Source: Streptomyces cinerochromogenes
Lineage (GTDB): Bacteria > Actinomycetota > Actinomycetes > Streptomycetales > Streptomycetaceae
Length of the DNA stretch: 64,000 bases
Reading direction: 5' to 3'
NCBI RefSeq assembly: GCF_014648635.1
Contig: NZ_BMRM01000015.1
Location: 175,882 to 239,881, forward strand
Every line of letters starts with the position of its first letter. Position 1 is the stretch's first letter. Of this stretch, positions 16,297-24,446 are shown in pieces. The position numbers and the translations under genes were made by a program. A model generated the notes under the pieces. The model was not told the origin of the DNA. It saw only the letters and a list, made by a program, of their open reading frames with translations, and did not search any database.

Positions 16297-17454
16297 TCAC
16301 GGGGCCTGTGTGGCTTGCGGATCCCGTGGGTCCCGTGGGTCCCGTGGGTCCTGTGGGTCCTGTGGGTCCTCTCCGAGGGGGTCCGGGATGCCGACCGGCT
16401 GGAGCAGCCAGCCGAAGTCGCCGAGACCGCCCGGTGCCGTCAGCTCGGCGGCCTCGCCGGCGCTCGCCAGGGCCCGCACATAGGCGGACGGATCCGTGGA
16501 GGCCAGCGCCAGCGGGGGGCGTACGCCGGTGAGGTCCAAGGCGCGCAGGGCGGCGCGCTGCGTGAGCAGGCGCGCGGGGGGAAGTGTGCGCGCCGCCGCG
16601 TCGGTCCCGTGCGCCGAGCGCGCCGTGCCCACGGGTGCCCGGTCCGCGCCGGTCGCCGCGGCGCACGCGTCCAGGGCGACGTGGGCCGTGATGTCGCACG
16701 ACCCGTCCGGCACGGGTGTGGTCTCGCGGCCCTCCCGGAACCCGGTGAGCGTGCCGAACGGGGGGCGCGTGTCCACGGTGTGGGCGTAGTCCACGGCCAC
16801 GGCGAGCCCCCGCACCACCCGGTCCACGGCCGCCGCCCAGGCCCGGTCCCGGGGCAGCCCGACCTCGGCCCGCGCCCCCTCCTCGGGCGGCAGCGGCCAC
16901 CAGCGCGTGAGCCAGTCGGCCGCCGCGCCCGTCACGGGCTCCCCGAGCCGTTCGGAGCCGTCCTCCGCCACGAGCACCAGCCGGGGCACGCCGGCGGAGT
17001 CCACCTCCACGACGTCCACCGGGACGTTGTCCAGCCACTCGTTGGCGAACAGCAGCCCGGTGACCGCGTCCGGGAGGCCGCTCCGCCAGGTGATCCGGTC
17101 GTCCAGGCCGGCCGGGCGGCCGGCGATCTCGACGGCGTACACGCGCGTGCGTGCCGCCACGTCGGCCGGCAGCGCGGCGAGCACCCCGCCGGCCAGCTCG
17201 CCCCGCCCGGCGCCCATGTCGACGAAGTCCAGCACCGGGGGCCGGCCGAGTGCCGCGTCGACCCGGCACAGCAGCCCGGCCACGGCCCGCGCGAACAGCG
17301 CGGAGGCGTGCACGGACGTACGGAAGTGACCGGCCGGGCCCTCCGGGCGCCGGTAGAACCCGCCGGGGCCGTACAGGGCCGCCTCGGCCGCCGCGCGCCA
17401 GCCGCGCGGGCCGGGATTCCGGCGGGCACCCTCCACCGTCGTCTCATCCGTCAC
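16297..17454 (-). CDS. MidA/NDUFAF7-family SAM-dependent methyltransferase
   Basis: The 385-aa protein matches the DUF185 (Methyltransf_28) pattern. LYGPGGFYRRPEGPAGHFRTS is at about residues 28-48, SAM motif I is VDMGAGRGELAGG, and ANEWLDNVPVDVVE and SCDITAHVALDA further along are the family's hallmark segments. In eukaryotes NDUFAF7/MidA dimethylates an Arg of the complex I 49-kDa subunit. Here the gene converges on a nuoD gene with a 25-bp gap. The C-terminus is a degenerate DPQ/DPR tail encoded by 9-bp repeats. The GTG start at 17454 has TAGTCT six bases upstream and no ribosome-binding site. Methylation of NuoD is inferred, not shown. Confidence 0.85.
   Translation of the reverse strand: MTDETTVEGARRNPGPRGWRAAAEAALYGPGGFYRRPEGPAGHFRTSVHASALFARAVAGLLCRVDAALGRPPVLDFVDMGAGRGELAGGVLAALPADVAARTRVYAVEIAGRPAGLDDRITWRSGLPDAVTGLLFANEWLDNVPVDVVEVDSAGVPRLVLVAEDGSERLGEPVTGAAADWLTRWWPLPPEEGARAEVGLPRDRAWAAAVDRVVRGLAVAVDYAHTVDTRPPFGTLTGFREGRETTPVPDGSCDITAHVALDACAAATGADRAPVGTARSAHGTDAAARTLPPARLLTQRAALRALDLTGVRPPLALASTDPSAYVRALASAGEAAELTAPGGLGDFGWLLQPVGIPDPLGEDPQDPQDPRDPRDPRDPQATQAP
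16322..16366. repeat. five tandem 9-bp repeats inside the methyltransferase gene
   Basis: Five copies of TCCCGTGGG (the last two read TCCTGTGGG) run without spacers. On the minus strand they encode the DPR/DPQ tripeptides at the end of the MidA-like protein. Copy number is likely to vary between strains. Confidence 0.85.
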
Positions 17455-17460
17455 CGGACC

Positions 17461-17466
17461 AGACTA
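17461..17466 (-). promoter_or_regulatory. -10-like box for the MidA-like gene
   Basis: TAGTCT on the minus strand ends six bases before the GTG at 17454; there is no ribosome-binding site. It lies divergent to the box at 17560-17565. Confidence 0.4.
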
Positions 17467-17559
17467 GGCACACCTGTGATCACGGCATCCACCTTGGGGA
17501 GTACGCGCGCCGAGCACGGATCGGCCCAACGGTTGACCCCTGCACGCATCCCGTTTCCC

Positions 17560-17565
17560 TACTCT
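17560..17565 (+). promoter_or_regulatory. -10-like box for the histidine kinase gene
   Basis: TACTCT lies seven bases before the GTG at 17573. A TTGACC at 17533-17538 is present but 21 bp away, which is longer than usual. Confidence 0.4.
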
Positions 17566-17572
17566 GGGTTAC

Positions 17573-18778
17573 GTGCAGCGCCTCTATGACTTCCTCCGCC
17601 GCCACCCGGCCTGGGTCGACGCCTTCTGGGCCGTCGTCCTGCTCGGGGTGTCCGCGGTGAGCGTGGTCAACCTCGACGGGACCCCCGGCCACCAGGGGAC
17701 GGTCCCCGAGGGCATGGCGGTGTCCGTGGCCCTGTGTGCCGTCGTGGCGCTGCGCCGCCGCTTCCCGGAGCCGATGCTTCTGGTCGCTCTCGTGATCGGG
17801 CTCGCCCAGGTGGTCCTGGACGTCGAGACCACCGTCGCCGACTTCGCCATGCTGGTGATCACCTACACGGTCGCGGCGGTCGGCGCCCGCTGGGCCTCCC
17901 GGCTCGCCCTCGCCGTCAGTCTCTGCGCGGCGACCGTGGCCCAGATGCGCTGGCCGGAGGAGCAGGCCAGTTTCCCCGGCCAGGTCGCCATCGCGGTGTT
18001 CCAGACGGTGCCCTTCGCCCTCGCCTGGGTGCTGGGCGACTCCATGCGCACCCGGCGCGCCTACTTCGCCCAGCTGGAGGAGCGCGCGGCCCGCCTGGAG
18101 AAGGAGCGCGAGGCACAGGCGAAGGTCGCGGTCGCCGCCGAGCGCGCCCGGATCGCGCGCGAGCTGCACGACGTCGTCGCGCACAACGTGTCGGTGATGG
18201 TGGTGCAGGCCGACGGCGCCGCCTACGTCATGGACGCCGCGCCCGACCAGGCGAAGAAGGCCCTGGAGACGATCTCCTCCACCGGCCGCCAGGCGCTGGC
18301 CGAGATGCGCCGCCTGCTGGGCGTGCTGCGCACCGGTGAGCACCAGGAGAGCGGGGAGTACGTCCCGCAGCCCGACGTCGAGCAGATCGACGACCTCGTC
18401 GAGCAGTGCCGCAGCTCCGGCCTGCCGGTCGACTTCAAGGTGGAGGGCACCCCGCGCCCGCTGCCCAGCGGCGTGGAGCTGACCGCGTACCGGATCGTGC
18501 AGGAGGCGCTCACCAACACGCGCAAGCACGGCGGACCGAACGCGGGCGCGAGCGTGCGCCTGGTCTACTTCGACGACGGTCTCGGCCTGCTGGTCGAGGA
18601 CGACGGCAAGGGCGCCCCGCACGAGCTGTACGAGGAGGGCGGCGCCGACGGACAGGGTCACGGCCTGATCGGCATGCGGGAACGTGTCGGCATGGTCGGC
18701 GGCACCCTGGACGCCGGCCCGCGCCCCGGCGGAGGATTCCGCATCAGTGCCCTGCTGCCGCTCAAACCGGCGCACTGA
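17573..18778 (+). CDS. NarL/DesK-type sensor histidine kinase
   Basis: The 401-aa membrane kinase has four to five hydrophobic helices between residues 15 and 158, a cytoplasmic coiled coil (LEERAARLEKEREAQAKV), a HisKA_3 dimerisation domain with phospho-acceptor His199 in ARELHDVVAHN, and a HATPase_c domain (LTNTRKHGG N-box, VEDDGKGAP, GHGLIGMRERV G-box). There is almost no extracytoplasmic domain, so the stimulus is probably sensed in or at the membrane. It is followed 69 bp downstream by its LuxR-type response regulator. The pair is an orphan with respect to neighbours, and its target is not evident. Confidence 0.93.
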   Translation: MQRLYDFLRRHPAWVDAFWAVVLLGVSAVSVVNLDGTPGHQGTVPEGMAVSVALCAVVALRRRFPEPMLLVALVIGLAQVVLDVETTVADFAMLVITYTVAAVGARWASRLALAVSLCAATVAQMRWPEEQASFPGQVAIAVFQTVPFALAWVLGDSMRTRRAYFAQLEERAARLEKEREAQAKVAVAAERARIARELHDVVAHNVSVMVVQADGAAYVMDAAPDQAKKALETISSTGRQALAEMRRLLGVLRTGEHQESGEYVPQPDVEQIDDLVEQCRSSGLPVDFKVEGTPRPLPSGVELTAYRIVQEALTNTRKHGGPNAGASVRLVYFDDGLGLLVEDDGKGAPHELYEEGGADGQGHGLIGMRERVGMVGGTLDAGPRPGGGFRISALLPLKPAH

Positions 18779-18847
18779 CCGATCCCTGACCTTCCCCGAC
18801 CTTCCCTGACTCCCTGACCCTCCCTGATCCCGAACGGAAGAGGACCG

Positions 18848-19519
18848 ATGACGATCCGCGTGATGCTCGTGGACGACCAGGCGTTGCTGCGCACCGGGTT
18901 CCGCATGGTGCTCGCCGCCCAGCCGGACATGGAGGTCGTCGCGGAGGCCGGCGACGGCGTGGAGGCCCTCCAGGTGCTGCGGTCCACCGCCGTCGACGTG
19001 GTCCTGATGGACGTCCGCATGCCGAAACTCGACGGCGTGGAGGCCACCCGCCGCATCTGCGCGGACCCGAACCCGCCGAAGGTCCTCATCCTGACCACCT
19101 TCGACCTGGACGAGTACGCGTTCTCCGGGCTGAAGGCGGGCGCCTCCGGTTTCATGCTCAAGGACGTGCCGCCCGGCGACCTCCTCGCCGCCATCCGCGC
19201 CGTGCACAGCGGTGACGCGGTCGTGGCGCCCTCCACCACCCGGCGCCTGCTGGACCGCTTCGCCCCGATGCTGCCCTCCGCCGGCAAGGAGCCCCAGCAC
19301 AAGGAGCTGGCGCGTCTCACCGAGCGGGAGCGCGAGGTGATGGTGCTGGTCGCGCAGGGCCTGTCCAACGGCGAGATCGCGGCCCGGCTGGTGCTGAGCG
19401 AGGCGACCGTGAAGACCCATGTGGGCCGCATCCTGACCAAGCTCGGGCTGCGCGACCGGGTGCAGGTGGTCGTGCTGGCGTACGAGACGGGGCTGGTGCG
19501 GGCGGGCGGACACGGCTGA
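18848..19519 (+). CDS. NarL/LuxR-family response regulator
   Basis: The 223-aa protein has a receiver domain (acidic D9/D10, phospho-acceptor D55 in VVLMDVRMP, and Lys in GFMLKDVPP) and a C-terminal LuxR/GerE helix-turn-helix (LTEREREVMVLVAQGLSNGEIA...TVKTHVGRIL). It is the cognate partner of the upstream kinase. The ATG has a GGAAGAGG ribosome-binding site. The 69-bp spacer from the kinase contains several imperfect copies of CCTGACCTTCC, of unknown role. It probably regulates distant genes, since neither adjacent gene is co-directional. Confidence 0.92.
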   Translation: MTIRVMLVDDQALLRTGFRMVLAAQPDMEVVAEAGDGVEALQVLRSTAVDVVLMDVRMPKLDGVEATRRICADPNPPKVLILTTFDLDEYAFSGLKAGASGFMLKDVPPGDLLAAIRAVHSGDAVVAPSTTRRLLDRFAPMLPSAGKEPQHKELARLTEREREVMVLVAQGLSNGEIAARLVLSEATVKTHVGRILTKLGLRDRVQVVVLAYETGLVRAGGHG

Positions 19520-19561
19520 CGACAGCCGCCCTGGGGGGTGAACGGTTCGACGGCTGCCGTC
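19518..19561. terminator. imperfect hairpin between the response regulator and ArsR genes
   Basis: Arms of 11 bp (19518-19528 and 19551-19561) pair with a single mismatch. The site lies between two convergent genes. Confidence 0.45.
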
Positions 19562-19571
19562 CGGCCCCCGC

Positions 19572-20675
19572 TCAGCGCAGGACGCCCTCGATGAAGTCGC
19601 TGCCCAGCCGGGCCACCGCGGACAGGTTCAGCTGGTGCTGGACGTACCGGCCGCGCCGGCAGTCGGTGATCAGGCCCGCCTTCTTCAGCACGCTCAGGTG
19701 CCGGGATATCTCGGGCGCCGACATGCCGTGCGCGTCGGCCAGTTCACTGGTGGTGTGCGGGGCGCGCGCGAGGTGGCGGCACAGCCGCATCCGCACCGGG
19801 TGCGCCAGCGCCTCCAGCCGGCGCGTGAGCTGCTCCACGGACGGGGCCTGCGGCCGGGAACCGCTCGCGGGGTAGGTGATCGAGGGCTGCCAGCCGTACC
19901 GGTGCAGGACCATCACGTGCGGCCAGCCGAGGCTGGTCGGCACCAGCACCAGGCCGCCGTCGCCGGTGGCGGTGCGGCCCACCAGCAGCTTGTCGACCGT
20001 GACGACCCCGGCCTCCTCGTCCAGCGAGATCGCCCCCGAGAGGGACGCGAGGGCCTCGCCGAGCCCCTTGCGGCGCAGCAGTTCGGTCTTGTGCCGGGCG
20101 TCCGCGGCCAGCTGGGGCTGGATGCGGGCCCAGGTGTCGGCGAAGAAGGCGTCGTCGCAGTCGAGCATCAGCTGCCGGAACCAGGCGCGCACGGCGGGCG
20201 GCTCCGTCAGCAGACGGCGCGTGAACCGCTCCTGTACGGCACCGCGCGCGGCGGCCAGCTCCAGGGAGCGCCGGCGCAGCTCCGGGTCGTCCAGCGGGCC
20301 GGGCTCCCGGACGTCGTAGCGCAGCTGGCAGGTGAACTCCAGGGCCGCGTGGACGAACTGTTCGTCCGTCAGCTTGTCCAGCAGGTCCAGCTCCTCGGCG
20401 AGCGTGCCCCCGGGCAGCGTGCGTCCGCCGGGGATGCCGGCGAAGGGGGCGAAGACGTCCGAGAACGTCGAACGCCACAGGAAGTCCGCCTCGCACAGCC
20501 GGTCGGCCAGGCCCGGGTCCAGCCGGGTGGACACGGCGGTGGCCCAGCCCTGCAGCTCCGGGTGGTGTCCGGGCTCGCTCAGCGCGTGCAGCGCCATCCC
20601 CAGCTCCGCCAGCGGGGAGGGCACGACGGAGACCCTCTCCAGGGGCAGTCCGGTGATGTCGATGGTCACGCTCAT
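19572..20675 (-). CDS. ArsR-family regulator with an N-terminal DUF5937-like domain
   Basis: The 367-aa protein is longer than classical ArsR regulators. About 270 residues of an alpha-helical N-terminal domain (SVTIDITGLPLERVSVVPSPLAELGMALHAL...) precede a C-terminal winged helix at about residues 285-365: LEALAHPVRMRLCRHLA, then a recognition helix in SAPEISRHLSVLKKAGLI, then the wing CRRGRYVQHQL. Streptomyces carries many such regulators, usually next to an efflux gene. ATG 20675 is preferred over 20690 because GGGGG precedes it. A perfect 13-bp inverted repeat at 20711-20739, between this gene and the divergent small ORF, is a strong candidate operator for autoregulation. Confidence 0.88.
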   Translation of the reverse strand: MSVTIDITGLPLERVSVVPSPLAELGMALHALSEPGHHPELQGWATAVSTRLDPGLADRLCEADFLWRSTFSDVFAPFAGIPGGRTLPGGTLAEELDLLDKLTDEQFVHAALEFTCQLRYDVREPGPLDDPELRRRSLELAAARGAVQERFTRRLLTEPPAVRAWFRQLMLDCDDAFFADTWARIQPQLAADARHKTELLRRKGLGEALASLSGAISLDEEAGVVTVDKLLVGRTATGDGGLVLVPTSLGWPHVMVLHRYGWQPSITYPASGSRPQAPSVEQLTRRLEALAHPVRMRLCRHLARAPHTTSELADAHGMSAPEISRHLSVLKKAGLITDCRRGRYVQHQLNLSAVARLGSDFIEGVLR

Positions 20676-20710
20676 GCCCCCATGGTGCACCGGGCCACTG
20701 ACAGCGCCCC

Positions 20711-20739
20711 CGTGGATTGACGGCAGCCGTCAATCCACG
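20711..20739. promoter_or_regulatory. perfect inverted repeat, putative ArsR operator
   Basis: Two 13-bp arms (20711-20723 and 20727-20739) flank CAG. Each arm contains TTGACGG, one on each strand, resembling -35 boxes facing both ways. It lies 36 bp upstream of the ArsR start and about 100 bp upstream of the 68-aa gene. A bound dimer would block both promoters. Confidence 0.65.
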
Positions 20740-20837
20740 GGACATCCGCGCTGATCAGGGGCAGCGTTGAGGACACCGGGGCAGCCGCGGAGCCCGATCA
20801 GTCACCGATCAGCCACGTCCCGAGAAGGCCGTCCGCC

Positions 20838-21044
20838 ATGAGCATCACCCAGCAGTACCTCCTCGACAGCTACCGCGCCCGTCTGCACGGCGAGCCCGAG
20901 CCGCCCGCGCCGGGCCGCCACGACCTCGCCCTCGTCCGCGAGGTGCGCGACCACCGGCGCTTCCGCGCGGTCATCGCCGGCCGCCCGGTGCACGGGCGGC
21001 TCCGCCGCACCCTGACCCGCTGGCTGCGCCCCGGCGCCCTCTAG
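20838..21044 (+). CDS. small basic hypothetical protein (68 aa)
   Basis: This short ORF encodes MSITQQYLLDSYRARLHGE followed by a Pro-rich turn, an amphipathic DLALVREVRDHRRFRAVI helix and an Arg-rich end (GRLRRTLTRWLRPGAL). GAAGG nine bases upstream can serve as ribosome-binding site. It is divergent from the ArsR gene across the palindromic operator and so may be its target. Similar 60-70 aa ORFs with an N-terminal QQYLLDSYRA helix are common in Streptomyces but have no assigned function. The coding call rests on context, codon bias and the ribosome-binding site. Confidence 0.65.
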   Translation: MSITQQYLLDSYRARLHGEPEPPAPGRHDLALVREVRDHRRFRAVIAGRPVHGRLRRTLTRWLRPGAL

Positions 21045-21103
21045 GCCCTCCAGCCCGTCTGGGCCCGCCGGGACCTCTGGGCCCTCCAGGCCCTCCAGGA
21101 CCC

Positions 21104-22276
21104 CTAGGCCCTCCCGGGCAGCCGGTCCACGAAGTCCCGTACGGCCGCGCGGACGTCGTCCGCCGTCCACTCGAGTCCGGCGGCCTGGACGCCGACCTCC
21201 GTGAACGCGAGCCCGGGCCCGCCGGCGTCCCAGGCGTTCGCGAAGAGCATCACCGAGGTCTCCTCGGCCTGGCGCACAGCCGCCTCGGCCGCCACCTCCG
21301 GCTCGTACGGCAGCCAGACCTGGAACTGGTGGGTGTGCGGCTCCTCCGGGTGGACGCGGGCCCAGGGCAGCCCGGCCGCCGCGAAGCCCTCGCGCAGCGC
21401 GGCGGCCACCACGCGCGCGTGCCGCACGTACTCGGGCAGCCGGGGCACTTCGCGCTCCAGGCCGACGAGCGCGGACAGGACGGTCGGGAACTGCTGGAAG
21501 ATCATGCCGCCGTACCGGTGCCGCCAGGTCTTCGCCTCCTCCACCAGCGTCCGCGGACCGGCGAGCGCGGCGCCGCCGAAGCCGCCGACGGACTTGTAGA
21601 ACGACACGTAGACGCTGTCGGCGAGGCCGGCGATCTCCGCCAGGGAGCGCCCGAAGTGCTCGGTGCACTCCCACAGGCGCGCGCCGTCGAAGTGCACCAC
21701 CGCGTCGCGCTCCCGCGCCGCCTCGACGGCCTCGGTCAGCTCCTCCCAGGTGGGCAGCACGAAACCGGCGTCCCTCAGGGGCAGTTCCAGCATCAGCGCG
21801 CCGAAGGGCTCTTCGAAGTCGCGTATCTCGGCCGCCGTGGGCAGCCGGCGCCCACCGCCCACCCTGACCGGACGCAACCCGCTGACCTGGCTGAACGCCT
21901 GCCGTTCGTGCACCTCCGGGTGGGCCGACGGGTGCAGGGCCACCGTCGGGTCGCCGGTGCGGGCCGCCCAGCAGCGCAGGGCCACCTGCTGGGCCATGGT
22001 GCCCGTCGGGAAGAACGCGGCGGCCTCGGTGCCGAGCAGCGCGGCGACCCGCTCCTCCAGGACGGCCACGATCTCGTCGCCGTAGACGTCCCCGGGCGCG
22101 TCCAGGTCGTACACCTCGGCACCGGCCTCCTGGAGCAGCGCGAGCCGTTCGCGGATCGAGGCCCGCGGGGTCGCGTGCGCCAGGATGCGCCGTGCCTCCT
22201 GCTGGGCGACCCTGCGCCGCTCCCGCGACCGTTCCTGCGCCGACCGCTCGTCACCCTGCTCAGCCACATCAGTCAT
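21104..22276 (-). CDS. threonine aldolase-like PLP enzyme (beta-eliminating lyase family)
   Basis: The 390-aa fold-type I PLP protein has the GDVYGDE motif (residues 62-68), FFPTGTMAQQVAL at about 88-100, VVHFDGARLWE at 193-203 (Asp binding the PLP pyridine nitrogen) and SFYKSVGGFGGAAL with the likely Schiff-base Lys228. These match low-specificity L-threonine aldolases, which cleave threonine or related beta-hydroxy amino acids to glycine and an aldehyde. The N-terminus has an extra charged coiled-coil helix (residues 8-30) not typical of the family. ATG 22276 was used; 22288 is also possible and neither has a good ribosome-binding site. Confidence 0.85.
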   Translation of the reverse strand: MTDVAEQGDERSAQERSRERRRVAQQEARRILAHATPRASIRERLALLQEAGAEVYDLDAPGDVYGDEIVAVLEERVAALLGTEAAAFFPTGTMAQQVALRCWAARTGDPTVALHPSAHPEVHERQAFSQVSGLRPVRVGGGRRLPTAAEIRDFEEPFGALMLELPLRDAGFVLPTWEELTEAVEAARERDAVVHFDGARLWECTEHFGRSLAEIAGLADSVYVSFYKSVGGFGGAALAGPRTLVEEAKTWRHRYGGMIFQQFPTVLSALVGLEREVPRLPEYVRHARVVAAALREGFAAAGLPWARVHPEEPHTHQFQVWLPYEPEVAAEAAVRQAEETSVMLFANAWDAGGPGLAFTEVGVQAAGLEWTADDVRAAVRDFVDRLPGRA

Positions 22277-22473
22277 GCCGTGGATCATGCCCTGTGCGGC
22301 CCCGCGCGACAGCCGGGTTTTCCTGTGCCGAACGTTCCCGGCACGAAGGCGGGCGACGGCGTGGCGAAACCCACAGCCTGTGGACGGCCGGTCGCCGCCC
22401 CAGCCGATAGCGTTAACATGACGAGAAATCGTCCGGTACCCAGAGCGGACTGGAACGGGAAGGCCGCCGTCGC

Positions 22474-23457
22474 GTGAGTACAGTCCACCAGCCAGACCTC
22501 AAGGACCGCCCCGCGCGGCTCACCGTCGGCGTCGTCGGCGCCGGCCGAGTGGGCCCCGCGCTGGCCGCGTCCCTCCAGCTCGCCGGGCACCGCCCGGTCG
22601 CCGTCTCCGGAGTCTCCGACGCCTCCCGCAGGCGCGCCGAGGCCATGCTCCCGGACGTCCCGCTGGTGCCGCCCGCCGAGGTGCTCCAGCGTGCCGACCT
22701 GGTGCTGCTCACCGTCCCCGACGACGCCCTGCCCGGCCTGGTCGCCGGCCTCGCCGAGACCGGCGCGGTGCGGCCGGGACAGCTGCTGGTGCACACCTCC
22801 GGCCGGTACGGCGCCAAGGTGCTCGACCCGGCCCTGCGTGCGGGCGCGCTGCCCATGGCCCTGCACCCGGCGATGACCTTCACCGGCACCCCGGTCGACG
22901 TGCAGCGCCTGGCCGGCTGCTCGTTCGGCGTCACCGCGCCCGAGGAGCTGCGGCTGGCCGCCCAGGCCCTCGTCATCGAGATGGGCGGCGAGCCGGAGTG
23001 GATCAGCGAGGAGAACCGCCCGCTGTACCACGCGGCCCTCGCCCTCGGCGCCAACCACCTGGTGACCCTGGTCGCCCAGTCCATGGAGCTGCTGCGCACG
23101 GCCGGTGTGGAGGCGCCCGACCGGATGCTCGGCCCGCTGCTCGGCGCCGCCCTGGACAACGCCCTGCGCTCCGGCGACGCCGCCCTGACCGGGCCGGTCG
23201 CGCGCGGGGACGCCGGTACGGTCGCCGCGCACGTCACCGAGCTGCGCAAGCACGCCCCGCAGGCCGTGGCGGGCTACCTGGCGATGGCCCGCGCGACCGC
23301 CGACCGCGCGCTCGCCCACGGCCTGCTGAAGCCGGAACTCGCCGAGGACCTCCTCGGGGTACTCGCCGACGGAGGCCACGCGAGCCACGCCCGCCGGGAG
23401 GACGAGGGAGACGAGGGAACCGACGGCACGACCGGCACCGAGGGGAACGACCGATGA
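22474..23457 (+). CDS. Rossmann-like DUF2520 oxidoreductase preceding panC
   Basis: The 327-aa product has an N-terminal NAD(P)-binding Rossmann fold (LTVGVVGAGRVGPALAASLQ, about residues 16-35) and a C-terminal all-helical DUF2520 domain. The segment LPMALHPAMTFTGTP resembles the 6-phosphogluconate dehydrogenase/ketopantoate reductase superfamily. The stop overlaps the panC ATG (ATGA). It is the first gene of the panC-nadB-nadC-coaX unit. The family has no firmly established reaction. By position and fold it could supply a ketopantoate reductase-like step in pantothenate synthesis (inference). The C-terminal tail is Gly/Glu/Thr-rich and looks disordered. Confidence 0.87.
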   Translation: MSTVHQPDLKDRPARLTVGVVGAGRVGPALAASLQLAGHRPVAVSGVSDASRRRAEAMLPDVPLVPPAEVLQRADLVLLTVPDDALPGLVAGLAETGAVRPGQLLVHTSGRYGAKVLDPALRAGALPMALHPAMTFTGTPVDVQRLAGCSFGVTAPEELRLAAQALVIEMGGEPEWISEENRPLYHAALALGANHLVTLVAQSMELLRTAGVEAPDRMLGPLLGAALDNALRSGDAALTGPVARGDAGTVAAHVTELRKHAPQAVAGYLAMARATADRALAHGLLKPELAEDLLGVLADGGHASHARREDEGDEGTDGTTGTEGNDR

Positions 23458-24446
23458 CCACCGCCCTGCTGAGCACCGCCGAAGAGCTGCACGCGCGCGT
23501 GCGCCACGGCCGCCGCGCCGTCGTGATGACCATGGGCGCCCTGCACGAGGGCCACGCGACCCTGATCCGCACCGCGCGGGAGACCGTCGGCCCGGACGGC
23601 GAGGTCGTCGTCACCGTCTTCGTGAACCCGCTGCAGTTCGGCGCGGGCGAGGACCTCGACCGCTACCCGCGCACCCTCGACGCCGATCTCAAGCTCGCCG
23701 AGCAGGCGGGCGCGGACGCCGTGTTCGCGCCCTCCGTGGACGAGGTCTACCCGGGCGGCGAACCCCAGGTGCGCGTCTCCGCGGGCCCTATGGGCGAGCG
23801 CCTGGAGGGGGCCGCGCGGCCCGGGCACTTCGACGGGATGCTCACCGTCGTCGCCAAGCTGCTGCACCTCACCCGCCCCGACGCCGCCCTGTTCGGGCAG
23901 AAGGACGCCCAGCAGCTGGCCCTGATCCGGCGCATGGTGCGCGACCTGAACTTCGGCGTCGACATCGTCGCCGTGCCGACCGTGCGCGAGGAGGACGGGC
24001 TCGCCCTGTCCAGCCGCAACCGCTACCTCTCGCCGGACGAGCGCCGTACCGCGCTCGCGCTGTCCCGCGCGCTGTTCGCCGGCCGGGACCGGCACGCGGC
24101 GCAGGAGGCGCTGCGCGCGCGGGCCCGCGAAGTGCCCTCCACGCGTGCGCGTGCCGAGGCGCTGAGCGCCATAGGGGAGTCCCGCGCGGCGGCCGACGCG
24201 CACGCGGTGGCCACCGCCGCGCCCGGCGGCCCCGCGGCCGTCCGCGCCGCCGCCCGCCAGGTCCTGGACGAGGCTCTCCGTCTCGACCCGCCGCTGCGGC
24301 TGGACTACCTCGCGCTGGTCGACCCCGCCGACTTCACCGAGATCGGCGACGACTTCACCGGCGAGGCCGTCCTCGCCGTCGCCGCCCGGGTCGGCACGAC
24401 CCGGCTGATCGACAACCTCCCTCTCACTTTCGGAGCCGCCTCGTGA
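23454..24446 (+). CDS. panC: pantothenate synthetase PanC
   Basis: PanC ligates pantoate and beta-alanine with ATP hydrolysis to AMP, giving pantothenate. The 330-aa product has TMGALHEGHATLI (HIGH-like motif), FVNPLQFGAGEDLDRYPR, GAARPGHFDGMLTVVAKLL, FGQKDAQQLALIRRMV and the LALSSRNRYLSPDER (KMSKS-like) segment. The C-terminal domain carries an Ala-rich insertion (SAIGESRAAADAHAVATAA) that makes it slightly longer than usual. It is tightly packed, with ATGA overlap upstream and GTGA overlap with nadB downstream. panB and panD are not in the window. Confidence 0.94.
   Translation: MTTALLSTAEELHARVRHGRRAVVMTMGALHEGHATLIRTARETVGPDGEVVVTVFVNPLQFGAGEDLDRYPRTLDADLKLAEQAGADAVFAPSVDEVYPGGEPQVRVSAGPMGERLEGAARPGHFDGMLTVVAKLLHLTRPDAALFGQKDAQQLALIRRMVRDLNFGVDIVAVPTVREEDGLALSSRNRYLSPDERRTALALSRALFAGRDRHAAQEALRARAREVPSTRARAEALSAIGESRAAADAHAVATAAPGGPAAVRAAARQVLDEALRLDPPLRLDYLALVDPADFTEIGDDFTGEAVLAVAARVGTTRLIDNLPLTFGAAS

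Noticed and set aside
16322..16366. Possible CRISPR-like array
   Set aside because: Units are 9 bp with no spacers and encode a protein tail; they are simple tandem repeats.
18779..18847. CCTGACCTTCC-like repeats between kinase and regulator as a binding site
   Set aside because: Imperfect pyrimidine-rich repeats without symmetry; too weak to call.
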